From: JBDZVM01 sp040255675
Lineage (GTDB): Bacteria > Actinomycetota > Actinomycetes > Acidothermales > Acidothermaceae
NCBI GenBank assembly: GCA_040255675.1
Contig: JBDZVM010000022.1
Location: 1-64,000, forward strand
DNA: 64,000 nt
Reading direction: 5' to 3'
Shown one piece after another: positions 45,180 to 52,654 of the stretch (position 1 is its first letter; each line of letters starts with the position of its first letter). The position numbers were made by a program, and so were the translations under genes. The notes under the pieces are model-generated. The model ran no database searches. It was given only the letters and a program-made list of their open reading frames with translations, and was not told where the DNA came from.

Positions 45180-46028
45180 ATGGCCACAATGGCCACGGTC
45201 ATGACCGGTGCCGGTGTCTACGGGCTCGACGTGCGCGGGCTGGGCGACGTTTCCCGCTACGCGGACGCGCCGGCGCCGGGTAGCCCGGTTCTCGGCGTCC
45301 GGCAGCGAGTCGGTCGCGCGCCCGCCGGCGCGGAAAGCCAGATGTCGAATAACCGTGCCGTCATCACGCTGATAGAAGACGGATTGCTCGACATCTCACG
45401 TGATCCGCTGGAGGCGTCGTTCGTCACCTCGCGACCGCTGTCATCCGACGAGCTACTGCATCCGTGGCTCGTTCCGGCGGCCGCGACGGCGAATGCGTGG
45501 CTCGGGCGTCGCGTTTTGCACGGCGGCCTCGTAAGCAGCAAAGGTCGTGCGCTTGCGATCGTCGGCGACAAAGAGGCAGGGAAAAGCACCTTGCTCGCCT
45601 GGCTGGCGCTGGAGGCAGGTCTGACCGTGCTGTGCGACGACCTCGTCGTGCTCGACGACGACACTGTCTTTCGCGGGCCGCGGTGCATCGACTTGCGCCC
45701 GGCATCGCTCACGTATTTGCCGGCTGCCGCGGATGCCGCGCTGGTGAGAGACGGCACGCGACTTCGGCTGCCGCTGCCACGACCGCCCGCCACCGCGACG
45801 TTCGTCGGCTTCGTGGTGTTGGAATGGGGCGCTACGACAGCGATCCATGCGGTTCCCCCGGCACAGCATTTGCTGAATATCCTGCCGCATGCTTTTACGG
45901 AAGGAATCCCCGCTGGAGTAGCGGGTGTTCTCGGGTTCGCGCGGTATCGGATGTGGCGCTTGTCGCGCCCGCGCGACGGCAACTCACTCGCCGAGTCGGC
46001 GCTGTTTATCGCCGACCTATTGGGCTGA
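45180..46028 (+). CDS. HPr-kinase-like tailoring kinase of the lasso-type cluster
   Basis: 282 residues. Walker A AIVGDKEAGKSTLLAWL after RRVLHGGLVSSKG, and the second acidic site VLCDDLVVLDDD. It belongs to the HPrK-like kinases that tailor lasso precursors; the characterised example (paeninodin kinase) phosphorylates the C-terminal Ser of the precursor. ATG 45180 has GGGGGG directly upstream; an in-frame ATG at 45124 is possible. It is more distant from the two kinases at 3495 and 24029 than they are from each other. The predicted precursor ends RSGH, so the phosphorylated residue may not be at the very end. Confidence 0.82.
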   Translation: MATMATVMTGAGVYGLDVRGLGDVSRYADAPAPGSPVLGVRQRVGRAPAGAESQMSNNRAVITLIEDGLLDISRDPLEASFVTSRPLSSDELLHPWLVPAAATANAWLGRRVLHGGLVSSKGRALAIVGDKEAGKSTLLAWLALEAGLTVLCDDLVVLDDDTVFRGPRCIDLRPASLTYLPAAADAALVRDGTRLRLPLPRPPATATFVGFVVLEWGATTAIHAVPPAQHLLNILPHAFTEGIPAGVAGVLGFARYRMWRLSRPRDGNSLAESALFIADLLG

Positions 46029-46032
46029 TCAT

Positions 46033-46076
46033 GCGTTTAGGCGCAACTTCGCTCGGCGGAAGTTGCGCCTAAACGC
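46033..46076. terminator. Bidirectional terminator between kinase and precursor gene
   Basis: Perfect 18-base inverted repeat (GCGTTTAGGCGCAACTTC and complement) with an 8-base loop, between the convergent 3' ends of the kinase (46028) and precursor (46094) genes. Confidence 0.8.
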
Positions 46077-46093
46077 CTGATGAGCGAGCCGCG

Positions 46094-46225
46094 CTAGTGC
46101 CCGCTGCGGTTGCCGACGAGTCCGCTCTTGCCGTCGGCTGAGACGGATCCCTTGCCGTTAGCAATGAGTGTCAACTCGGCGAGGCTGCCGATGAGGGTAA
46201 GCCTCGGGGAGATGTATTGCTCCAT
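46094..46225 (-). CDS. Lasso-type precursor peptide
   Basis: 43 residues, read directly from the minus strand; start ATG 46225 with GGAGGGGGGAG 3-4 bases upstream. The leader MEQYISPRLTLIGSLAELT carries the lasso-leader pattern YxxPxLxxxG...LT. The following segment begins near IANGKGSVSADGKSG and ends GNRSGH. A ring of eight from Gly24 to Asp31 is the only standard-looking choice (a Gly or small N-terminus to Asp at position 7-9), which would give a 20-residue core with His at the end. The usual threonine-to-core spacing of -2 is not kept here, so the cleavage site is uncertain. A single precursor gene is seen. Confidence 0.78.
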   Translation of the reverse strand: MEQYISPRLTLIGSLAELTLIANGKGSVSADGKSGLVGNRSGH

Positions 46226-46555
46226 TTGCTCCCCCCTCCAGTCAAATCGGAGCGACTCTTGACAAGTCAGAACCTACGTCGCGAGTCGGGCACGCTCAAT
46301 GCCCGAGCAATGGGTTTTTTGTTATAAGGCAAAGGGAATTCGGACGCCGATGCCAGATGGGCTTGATCAGCACGCAACTTCCCGCTCTCCGGCGCGATAC
46401 GACACATCTTGACGCCGCTCGGCGCCCTGGCCTCGTGACCTTGTCGCCGGAGCGGCGCGATAAGCTCGGGGTTGTCAGCGTCGGCGCCCGCCCGGCGCTT
46501 CGCCCAGATTCGCCGCGCGAAGCGGCGACCCCGAACGACGTCCAGGAGTATCACT
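46226..46555. other. Intergenic region between the precursor gene and eno
   Basis: 330 bases containing the promoters of the leftward precursor and of rightward eno. A TTGACA is at 46259 (+ strand) without a clear -10 partner. A 7-base stem (TCGGGCA/TGCCCGA, 46286-46306) followed by TTTTTT at 46315-46320 resembles a weak terminator, and TTATAA follows at 46322. No gene seen. Confidence 0.4.
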
Positions 46556-47854
46556 GTGGCTGCGATCGAAGCCCTCGGAGCACGCGAAATTCTCGACTCC
46601 CGCGGCAACCCGACCGTCGAGGTCGAGGTGCTGCTCGACGACGGCACGGTGGCGCGCGCGGCGGTGCCCAGCGGCGCGTCGACCGGCGCGTTCGAGGCGG
46701 TCGAACTGCGCGATGGCGGCGAGCGCTTCGGCGGCAAGGGCGTGCTGAAGGCGGTGGCCGCCGTCACTGACGACATCGCGCCCGAGGTGGTCGGATTCGA
46801 AGCGAGCGAGCAGCGGCTGCTCGACCAGAAGCTGATCGAACTCGACGGCACTCCCAACAAGGCCAAGCTCGGCGCGAACGCGATCCTCGGTGTCTCGCTC
46901 GCGGTGGCCCGCGCGGCGGCCGAGTCGGCCGAACTGCCGCTGTTCCGCTACCTCGGCGGCCCCAACGCGCACCTGCTCCCGGTGCCGATGATGAACATCC
47001 TCAACGGCGGCGCGCACGCCGACTCCAACGTCGACATTCAAGAGTTCATGGTCGCCCCGATCGGCGCCGCGACCTTCGCCGAAGCGCTGCGCTGGGGAGC
47101 CGAGACCTACCACGCGCTGAAGTCGGTGCTCAAAGGCCGCGGGTTGGCCACCGGGCTCGGCGACGAAGGCGGTTTCGCGCCCAACCTCGAAAGCAACCGG
47201 GCAGCCCTCGACCTGATCCTCGAAGCCATCGGCAAGGCCGGCTTCACCCCCGGCCGCGACGTCGCGCTCGCCCTCGACGTCGCCGCCACCGAGTTCTACC
47301 GCGCCGACAGCAACGGTGACGGCGCATACCAGTTCGAAGGCGCGGCGAAATCGTCGTCCGAACTAATCTCTTACTTCGGCGATTTGGTGGCGAACTACCC
47401 GCTGGTCTCGATCGAAGACCCGCTGTCGGAAGAAGACTGGAGCGGCTGGAAGGCCGTCACCGAAGCGCTCGGCGCGAAGGTGCAGATCGTCGGCGACGAC
47501 CTGTTCGTCACCAACCCCGAGCGGCTCGAGCGCGGCATCAAGCTGGGCACGGCCAACGCGCTGCTGGTCAAGGTGAACCAGATCGGCACGCTCACCGAGA
47601 CCCTCGACGCGGTCGATCTCGCGCATCGAGCCGGCTACCGCACCATGACCTCGCACCGCTCCGGCGAAACCGAAGACACCACGATCGCCGACGTCGCGGT
47701 CGCTACCAACGCAGGGCAGATCAAGACCGGCGCGCCGTCGCGGTCGGAGCGGGTCGCCAAGTACAACCAGTTGCTTCGCATCGAAGAAGAGCTCGACGAC
47801 GCGGCACGCTACGCCGGCGCGTCGGCGTTCCCACGATTCACCGGCGGTCAGTGA
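46556..47854 (+). CDS. eno: Enolase
   Basis: 432 residues, normal length. Converts 2-phosphoglycerate to phosphoenolpyruvate. Signatures: EILDSRGNPTVEVEVLL, PSGASTGAFEAVELRDG, GDEGGFAPNL, SIEDPLSEEDW, QIVGDDLFVTN and the catalytic-loop SHRSGETEDT. GTG 46556 with AGGAG 7 bases upstream sets the start; the longer open frame (from 46472) is not enolase-like. Confidence 0.98.
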   Translation: MAAIEALGAREILDSRGNPTVEVEVLLDDGTVARAAVPSGASTGAFEAVELRDGGERFGGKGVLKAVAAVTDDIAPEVVGFEASEQRLLDQKLIELDGTPNKAKLGANAILGVSLAVARAAAESAELPLFRYLGGPNAHLLPVPMMNILNGGAHADSNVDIQEFMVAPIGAATFAEALRWGAETYHALKSVLKGRGLATGLGDEGGFAPNLESNRAALDLILEAIGKAGFTPGRDVALALDVAATEFYRADSNGDGAYQFEGAAKSSSELISYFGDLVANYPLVSIEDPLSEEDWSGWKAVTEALGAKVQIVGDDLFVTNPERLERGIKLGTANALLVKVNQIGTLTETLDAVDLAHRAGYRTMTSHRSGETEDTTIADVAVATNAGQIKTGAPSRSERVAKYNQLLRIEEELDDAARYAGASAFPRFTGGQ

Positions 47855-47867
47855 GACGCTGCCGGTT

Positions 47868-48473
47868 GTGCACTTCATTCGCCGCGCGTCCCGCACGGAG
47901 CCGCTACGCCGTCCGCCTCGTCGAGATTCGCGCCGCGCGCCGGCTGAGCGCCCAGTTTCAGACCGGACTACGCGGCGAGCCGCCACCGTGGTCACCGCGC
48001 GGGCCAGCGCGGCCGATCGCGGCGCGACGTCTCGCGGTGCTGCGGGCGGCAAGCGGCGCCCGTCGTTCACCGGGCGCGCGGCGGTGCTCGCCGTCGTCTT
48101 GGCCGCGCTCGCGATCGCGCTCGCCGGGCCGCTTCGAGCGCTGATCAGCCAGCGAGCCCAACTAGCCTCGTTGCGAGCGGATGTGAAGGCTGGTCAGCAG
48201 CACTTGAACGAGCTTCAGGCGCAAGAAAAGCAGTGGTCCGATCCCGCTTACGTCGAGCAACAGGCCCGGCAGCGACTGCATTACGTGCGTCCTGGGGAGG
48301 TCCCGTACGTGACCCTCGCCCCCACACCGTCGCCGTCCACGGGTCCCGTCGCGGTGCCGCCCGACGAGGAGCCCTGGTACGCGCAGTTGTGGTCGTCGAT
48401 CCAAGGCGCCGACGCGCTCCCTTCACCGACGCCGAGCCCGACGCCCGCTCCCTCGCCGTCCGCCGCCCCATGA
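47868..48473 (+). CDS. FtsB/DivIC-like septum formation initiator
   Basis: 201 residues. A long basic N-terminal region, one membrane helix (AAVLAVVLAALAIALAGPL, about 70-90), then a coiled coil (QRAQLASLRADVKAGQQHLNELQAQEKQW) with the family's YVEQQARQRLHYVRPGE motif, and a Pro/Ser-rich tail. It scaffolds cell division with FtsL and FtsQ. The start is uncertain (GTG 47868 lacks a clear binding site). It overlaps the DUF501 gene by 4 bases. Confidence 0.88.
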   Translation: MHFIRRASRTEPLRRPPRRDSRRAPAERPVSDRTTRRAATVVTARASAADRGATSRGAAGGKRRPSFTGRAAVLAVVLAALAIALAGPLRALISQRAQLASLRADVKAGQQHLNELQAQEKQWSDPAYVEQQARQRLHYVRPGEVPYVTLAPTPSPSTGPVAVPPDEEPWYAQLWSSIQGADALPSPTPSPTPAPSPSAAP

Positions 48474-48973
48474 ACCAACCAGCGAGCAAGCGCGACGTCG
48501 CCGCGGTCGCGCTGCAACTCGGGCGCACGCCCCGGGCGATGCGGGCTGTCGCGCATCGCTGCCAATGCGGGCTTCCGGACGTTGTCGAGACGTCGCCGCG
48601 CCTCGCCGACGCAACCCCGTTCCCGACGCTGTTCTATTTGACCTGCCCCCGGCTGGCGTCGGCGATAGGGCGGCTCGAGGCGTCGGGGTTGATGCGCGAG
48701 ATGACGGCTCGCCTGGCCGCTGACTCAGAGCTGGCGGCACGATATACCGCCGCGCACGACGAGTATCTTGCTCGCCGCGACACGCTCGATCCATTGCCGG
48801 GGTCGCCGGGCGTCGGCGGAATGCCACGGCGGGTGAAGTGCTTGCACGCCTTGGTCGCGCATTCGCTTGCCGTCGGCCCGGGCGTCAATCCCTTCGGCGA
48901 CGAAGCGCTCGCCTTGCTGCCTGAGTGGGGAGTCGGGGGCCCGTGCGTCGACGTCCCCGACGAGCCCGCATGA
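48470..48973 (+). CDS. DUF501 family protein
   Basis: 167 residues. DUF501 is recognised by LGRTPRAMRAVAHRCQCGLPDVVETSPRL (CxC pair), PTLFYLTCPRLASAIGRLEASG and KCLHALVAHSLAVG.NPFGDEAL. Conserved in actinobacteria between the FtsB-like gene and ppx; function unknown. Cysteines and a His suggest metal binding (inference). Overlaps both neighbours by 4 bases. Confidence 0.9.
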   Translation: MNQPASKRDVAAVALQLGRTPRAMRAVAHRCQCGLPDVVETSPRLADATPFPTLFYLTCPRLASAIGRLEASGLMREMTARLAADSELAARYTAAHDEYLARRDTLDPLPGSPGVGGMPRRVKCLHALVAHSLAVGPGVNPFGDEALALLPEWGVGGPCVDVPDEPA

Positions 48974-49902
48974 GCCGTCGGGTCGCCGCGATCGACTGCG
49001 GCACCAACTCTTTGCGGCTGCTGGTAGCCGATATCGATCCTGGCGCGGGCACGCTCGTCGAGCTTACGCGCGAGATGAACATCGTGCGGCTCGGGCAAGG
49101 CGTCGACAAAACGAGAAGATTCGCGGACGACGCACTCGCGCGCACCTTCAATGTCTGCCGAGATTATGCGGCTCGCATCGAGGGTTTCGGCGCCTCGCGA
49201 GTGCGCTTCGTGGCCACGAGCGCCTCGCGTGACGCGACAAATCGTGACGAGTTCTTTTCCGGTGTGCGGGCGATTCTCGGCGTCGACGCCGACGTGATCA
49301 CGGGCGACGAAGAAGCGGCGTTATCGTTTGCCGGTGCGACTCGAGAACTGGCTGGTATGCAAGGGATTTCGGCGCCTTATCTGGTGGTCGATATCGGTGG
49401 CGGCTCGACCGAGTTCGTCGTGGGCGACGGTTCCGTCGAGGCCGCGCGATCGGTCGACGTCGGATGCGTTCGGCTAACCGAGCGACATTTGCATTCCGAC
49501 CCGCCCACTGACGCGCAAGTGGAAGCGGCGCGGGCTGACGTCGTCCGGGCTATCGAAGACGCCGAGCGCGTGGTGCCGATGGCGAAAGCCGCGACGTTGG
49601 TTGGGCTCGCCGGTTCGGTGACGACAGTGTCGGCGATCGCCTTGGAGTTGCCGGCATACGACCCGGTGCGAATTCATCACTCCCGACTCAGTGCGGACCA
49701 GATTCATCGGGTGACTGAGCGGCTATTGTCGATGACCCGCGCGCAGCGCGCCGCGCTGCCGGTGATGCACCCGGGCCGAGTCGACGTCATCGGCGCAGGC
49801 GCGCTGGTGCTCGACACCATCGTCTCGCGTCTCGGCATGCGCGAGGTCGTGGTGAGCGAACACGACATTCTCGACGGCATCGCGTGGTCGATCGCCGGTT
49901 AG
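48970..49902 (+). CDS. ppx: Exopolyphosphatase/guanosine pentaphosphatase family
   Basis: 310 residues, ASKHA-type fold: phosphate-1 loop AAIDCGTNSLRLLVAD, central TSASRDA and ITGDEEAALSF, phosphate-2 loop VVDIGGGSTEFVVG. Short form typical of actinobacterial Ppx2-like enzymes without the C-terminal domain of E. coli GppA. Degrades polyphosphate or pppGpp. ATG 48970 overlaps the DUF501 stop. Confidence 0.92.
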   Translation: MSRRVAAIDCGTNSLRLLVADIDPGAGTLVELTREMNIVRLGQGVDKTRRFADDALARTFNVCRDYAARIEGFGASRVRFVATSASRDATNRDEFFSGVRAILGVDADVITGDEEAALSFAGATRELAGMQGISAPYLVVDIGGGSTEFVVGDGSVEAARSVDVGCVRLTERHLHSDPPTDAQVEAARADVVRAIEDAERVVPMAKAATLVGLAGSVTTVSAIALELPAYDPVRIHHSRLSADQIHRVTERLLSMTRAQRAALPVMHPGRVDVIGAGALVLDTIVSRLGMREVVVSEHDILDGIAWSIAG

Positions 49903-49937
49903 CGCACGCGCCGGGCGATGAACGGGTTGCCTCCCAT

Positions 49938-49999
49938 GAACGGCGTTACCCCACCATGAACGGCGTGCATGCCATTCATCGCGGGGTAATGCCATTCAT
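49938..49999. repeat. Nested inverted repeat between convergent genes
   Basis: ATGAACGGCGTTACCCC (from 49938) faces GGGGTAATGCCATTCAT (ending 49999), and inside them ATGAACGGC faces GCCATTCAT around GTGCAT. A further ATGAACGG lies just before (49919). It can form a long stem or two stacked hairpins between the 3' ends of ppx and the GGDEF-EAL gene and probably terminates both. Confidence 0.65.
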
Positions 50000-50020
50000 G
50001 GTGCCGATCGGGCCAGGCAT

Positions 50021-52651
50021 TTACGCCGGGAAGGCGATGACCTTCGCGAGCTTGCTGCTCTCTTCGGCATGGCGACGCAGCAGCAGCTCGATGCCGGTCG
50101 CTGGGATTGGCCTCGCGAAGTGGTAGCCCTGGCCGAGCTGGCACCCGAGGCGTTCGAGCTCGCGGGCTTGTTGCCCCGTCTCGATGCCCTCAGCGAGGGT
50201 GATGAGACCGAGTGATTCACCTAACTCGATCATGGCGCGCACGAAAGGAGACTTTTCTTCGTTGCCGCTGATGTCGTCAGTGAAAGTCTTGGCGATTTTT
50301 ATCATGTCCATCGGCAGTTCGCGAAGCGAACTCAGCGACGCGTAACCGGTGCCGAAGTCGTCCATGGCCATGCGCACGCCGAACCCGCTGAGCCGGTCGA
50401 GCGTTCGCAGCACGCGGTCGGAGCCTTGCAGCATCAGGCCTTCTGTGATTTCGAGTACGAGGCAGGCCGGGTCGATGCCGGCGTCGTCGACCGCCTGCTC
50501 GACTTGTGCCACCAGATCGGGCTGAGCGAATTGCGCTGGCGACAGGTTGACCGTGACGGCGAACGGCCGGTCGTTCGGGGTCGCGATGTCGACCCATTCG
50601 GCGACATGCTTGCAGGCCGTGCGTAACACGAAACGGCCGATTTCGTTGATGAGTCCCGAGCGTTCGGCGGCAGGGATGAAAGACGCCGGGAAGATCAGGC
50701 CGCGCTCGGGATGCGCCCATCGCACGAGCGCCTCCGCGGCCACCGGCCGGCCGGTGCGCAAGTCGACGATGGGCTGGTAATGAACCTGGAACTCGCCGCG
50801 GCCGTTCGCGCGTTCGAGGTCTGACTTGAGTTGGTGGCGCTCGACGACGTCCGTTCGCATGCTCGACCTAAACCAGCGGTAGCGGCCTTTGCCGTCGGCT
50901 TTCGCCATGTACATCGCAAGGTCGGCGTTGCGCAGCATCTCGTCGGCGGAGTTGACGTCTTGGCTCGTCGCGATGCCGATGCTGGCTCGCAGATAGAGGT
51001 CGCAATTGTTTACCCGCACGGGCTGACGCAGCGCGTCGGTGATCCGCGCCGCGATGCGTTCGGCCGCCTGGCCTGCCAGCGCGTCTTCGATGATGACGGC
51101 GAATTCGTCGCCCCCTAGCCGGGCCGGTTGGTCGGTAGGTCTTAAGCAACCAGTGATTCGCTCCGCGACGGCTTTCAGGAGCTGATCGCCGGCCTCGTGC
51201 CCGAGCGTGTCGTTCACCGTCTTGAAGTCGTCGAGGTCGATGAACAAGACGGCGCAGGTGCGGGCTTCGGCGCGGGCTGTCGCTAATGCTTCGACCACCC
51301 GTTCGGAGAACAGCGAACGGTTGGCGAGGCCGGTGAGCGGGTCGTGGAACGCAAGTTGCGTGAGGCGCCGTTCGAGTTCGCGCAGATGCGACAACGATTG
51401 CTCGAGGCGGCCGTTCTCGAGCGCTACGCTGACGTGGCTTGCCAACGCCTCGAAAAGCCGCACGTCTTCGCGTTGGAACGCGGCAGGTTCGCCGAGCCGC
51501 TCGGCCATCACGAGCATTCCCATGGCACGAGCTTCCCCGCGAAGCGGCGCCAGCATGGCGTTGCGGACGCCAAGCGTCGTTAGATAGTCGCTGTCTTGGG
51601 TTTGCGGCCAACTGTGCTTGTCTGTTCTCCACCGCAGCGGGCTGCGCCGCTCCTTGCTGCCGATCAGCACCGGCGCCTTCTCGCCCGAAACATGCTCCCA
51701 CATCGCGAGAATCGCGGAGTCGTTGACCGCCTCGATGGTTTGTGGATCGCCGTCCGAACTCAATCGGACGCGCAGCAACGACGCGCCGTCAGGTGGCGCG
51801 ATCACTGCTTCCGCCACTCCGGCACGGAACATCGTCTTGGCCTGATCGAGCAGCGCGACGATAGCTTGCTCGAGGTCCGGGTTTTGCGTGAGCAGGCGGT
51901 TCGTCGCGTAAAGGAACTCAAGGATCTCGTGCTTTTCACGTTCTCGAATGTAGGCTTTGTATGCCAAAAATACCGTCGCGGCAGGGATAATGAGTATCCA
52001 CGCGGCTTGAGGGCGGTAATCGAGTACCGTTGCCGCGACCAGCCCGAGGCTCAAGTTGGTGAGTGACGACCCGAGCAGCATCAAGAATGCCTGTAGCTGC
52101 CGCAACGGCTCGACCCGGTTTTCTGACAGTGCGATGGCGATGTTGACCGTCAGGCTGCTGAGCGAGGCGTACACGAGAGCGGCAAGCGCGGCGGTACCCC
52201 ACGCAACCAAGCCGAGTTGATGGCCGGGCGCGAGGATGGCTCGAGTGACGACAATTGCGACCGTCGTGGTAACCGCGAAGTTCGCGAGGTTGAAGGCGGC
52301 CTTCACGGCTGTCTGTCGACGTTGGATGGCGAGTGCTACGGCGCATCCTACGAATTGACCCACGACCAACTCGCGCGGCGTGGCGAAGAACAGCCCCAGG
52401 ATGACCGGGATCTCGCTCATCGAAAAGGAATGTGCACCGGTTCGAAAATACAGATGTACCAGGCATGTCTCGGTTAGATAAAACAGAATGGCGAACAGCC
52501 ACCACGGGATGTGAAACGTGCTGAGCGTGCCTTGCCGCGGCCACAGGATGATTACGCATGCGACTGCCGTGATGACGAGCACGCCGACGAAGCCCCGGAG
52601 TAGCCGGGCTTCACGCGCGGCACGCTTCGTTGGCACGCTTGTCGGCGTCAC
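50021..52651 (-). CDS. Membrane GAF-GGDEF-EAL c-di-GMP protein
   Basis: 876 residues. About seven membrane helices in the first 240 residues, a coiled coil, a GAF domain (about 260-415), GGDEF (ARLGGDEFAVI near 514, signature intact) and EAL (AAEALVRW near 639, TVNLS, LEITEG, AMDDFGTGYASL, IKIAK, AEGIET). Both catalytic sites look complete, so it may synthesise and degrade c-di-GMP, with the GAF domain choosing. The membrane part resembles a MASE-type sensor. It ends 4 bases before the start of no other gene; the subtilase lies just upstream on the same strand. Confidence 0.92.
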   Translation of the reverse strand: MTPTSVPTKRAAREARLLRGFVGVLVITAVACVIILWPRQGTLSTFHIPWWLFAILFYLTETCLVHLYFRTGAHSFSMSEIPVILGLFFATPRELVVGQFVGCAVALAIQRRQTAVKAAFNLANFAVTTTVAIVVTRAILAPGHQLGLVAWGTAALAALVYASLSSLTVNIAIALSENRVEPLRQLQAFLMLLGSSLTNLSLGLVAATVLDYRPQAAWILIIPAATVFLAYKAYIREREKHEILEFLYATNRLLTQNPDLEQAIVALLDQAKTMFRAGVAEAVIAPPDGASLLRVRLSSDGDPQTIEAVNDSAILAMWEHVSGEKAPVLIGSKERRSPLRWRTDKHSWPQTQDSDYLTTLGVRNAMLAPLRGEARAMGMLVMAERLGEPAAFQREDVRLFEALASHVSVALENGRLEQSLSHLRELERRLTQLAFHDPLTGLANRSLFSERVVEALATARAEARTCAVLFIDLDDFKTVNDTLGHEAGDQLLKAVAERITGCLRPTDQPARLGGDEFAVIIEDALAGQAAERIAARITDALRQPVRVNNCDLYLRASIGIATSQDVNSADEMLRNADLAMYMAKADGKGRYRWFRSSMRTDVVERHQLKSDLERANGRGEFQVHYQPIVDLRTGRPVAAEALVRWAHPERGLIFPASFIPAAERSGLINEIGRFVLRTACKHVAEWVDIATPNDRPFAVTVNLSPAQFAQPDLVAQVEQAVDDAGIDPACLVLEITEGLMLQGSDRVLRTLDRLSGFGVRMAMDDFGTGYASLSSLRELPMDMIKIAKTFTDDISGNEEKSPFVRAMIELGESLGLITLAEGIETGQQARELERLGCQLGQGYHFARPIPATGIELLLRRHAEESSKLAKVIAFPA

Positions 52652-52654
52652 CTG

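Noticed and set aside
45257..45982. Long open frame antisense to the lasso kinase
   Set aside because: High-GC shadow frame; low-complexity Ser/Arg-rich product with no motif.
46357..46770. Open frame overlapping the start of eno
   Set aside because: No binding site, no family; the enolase frame is certain.
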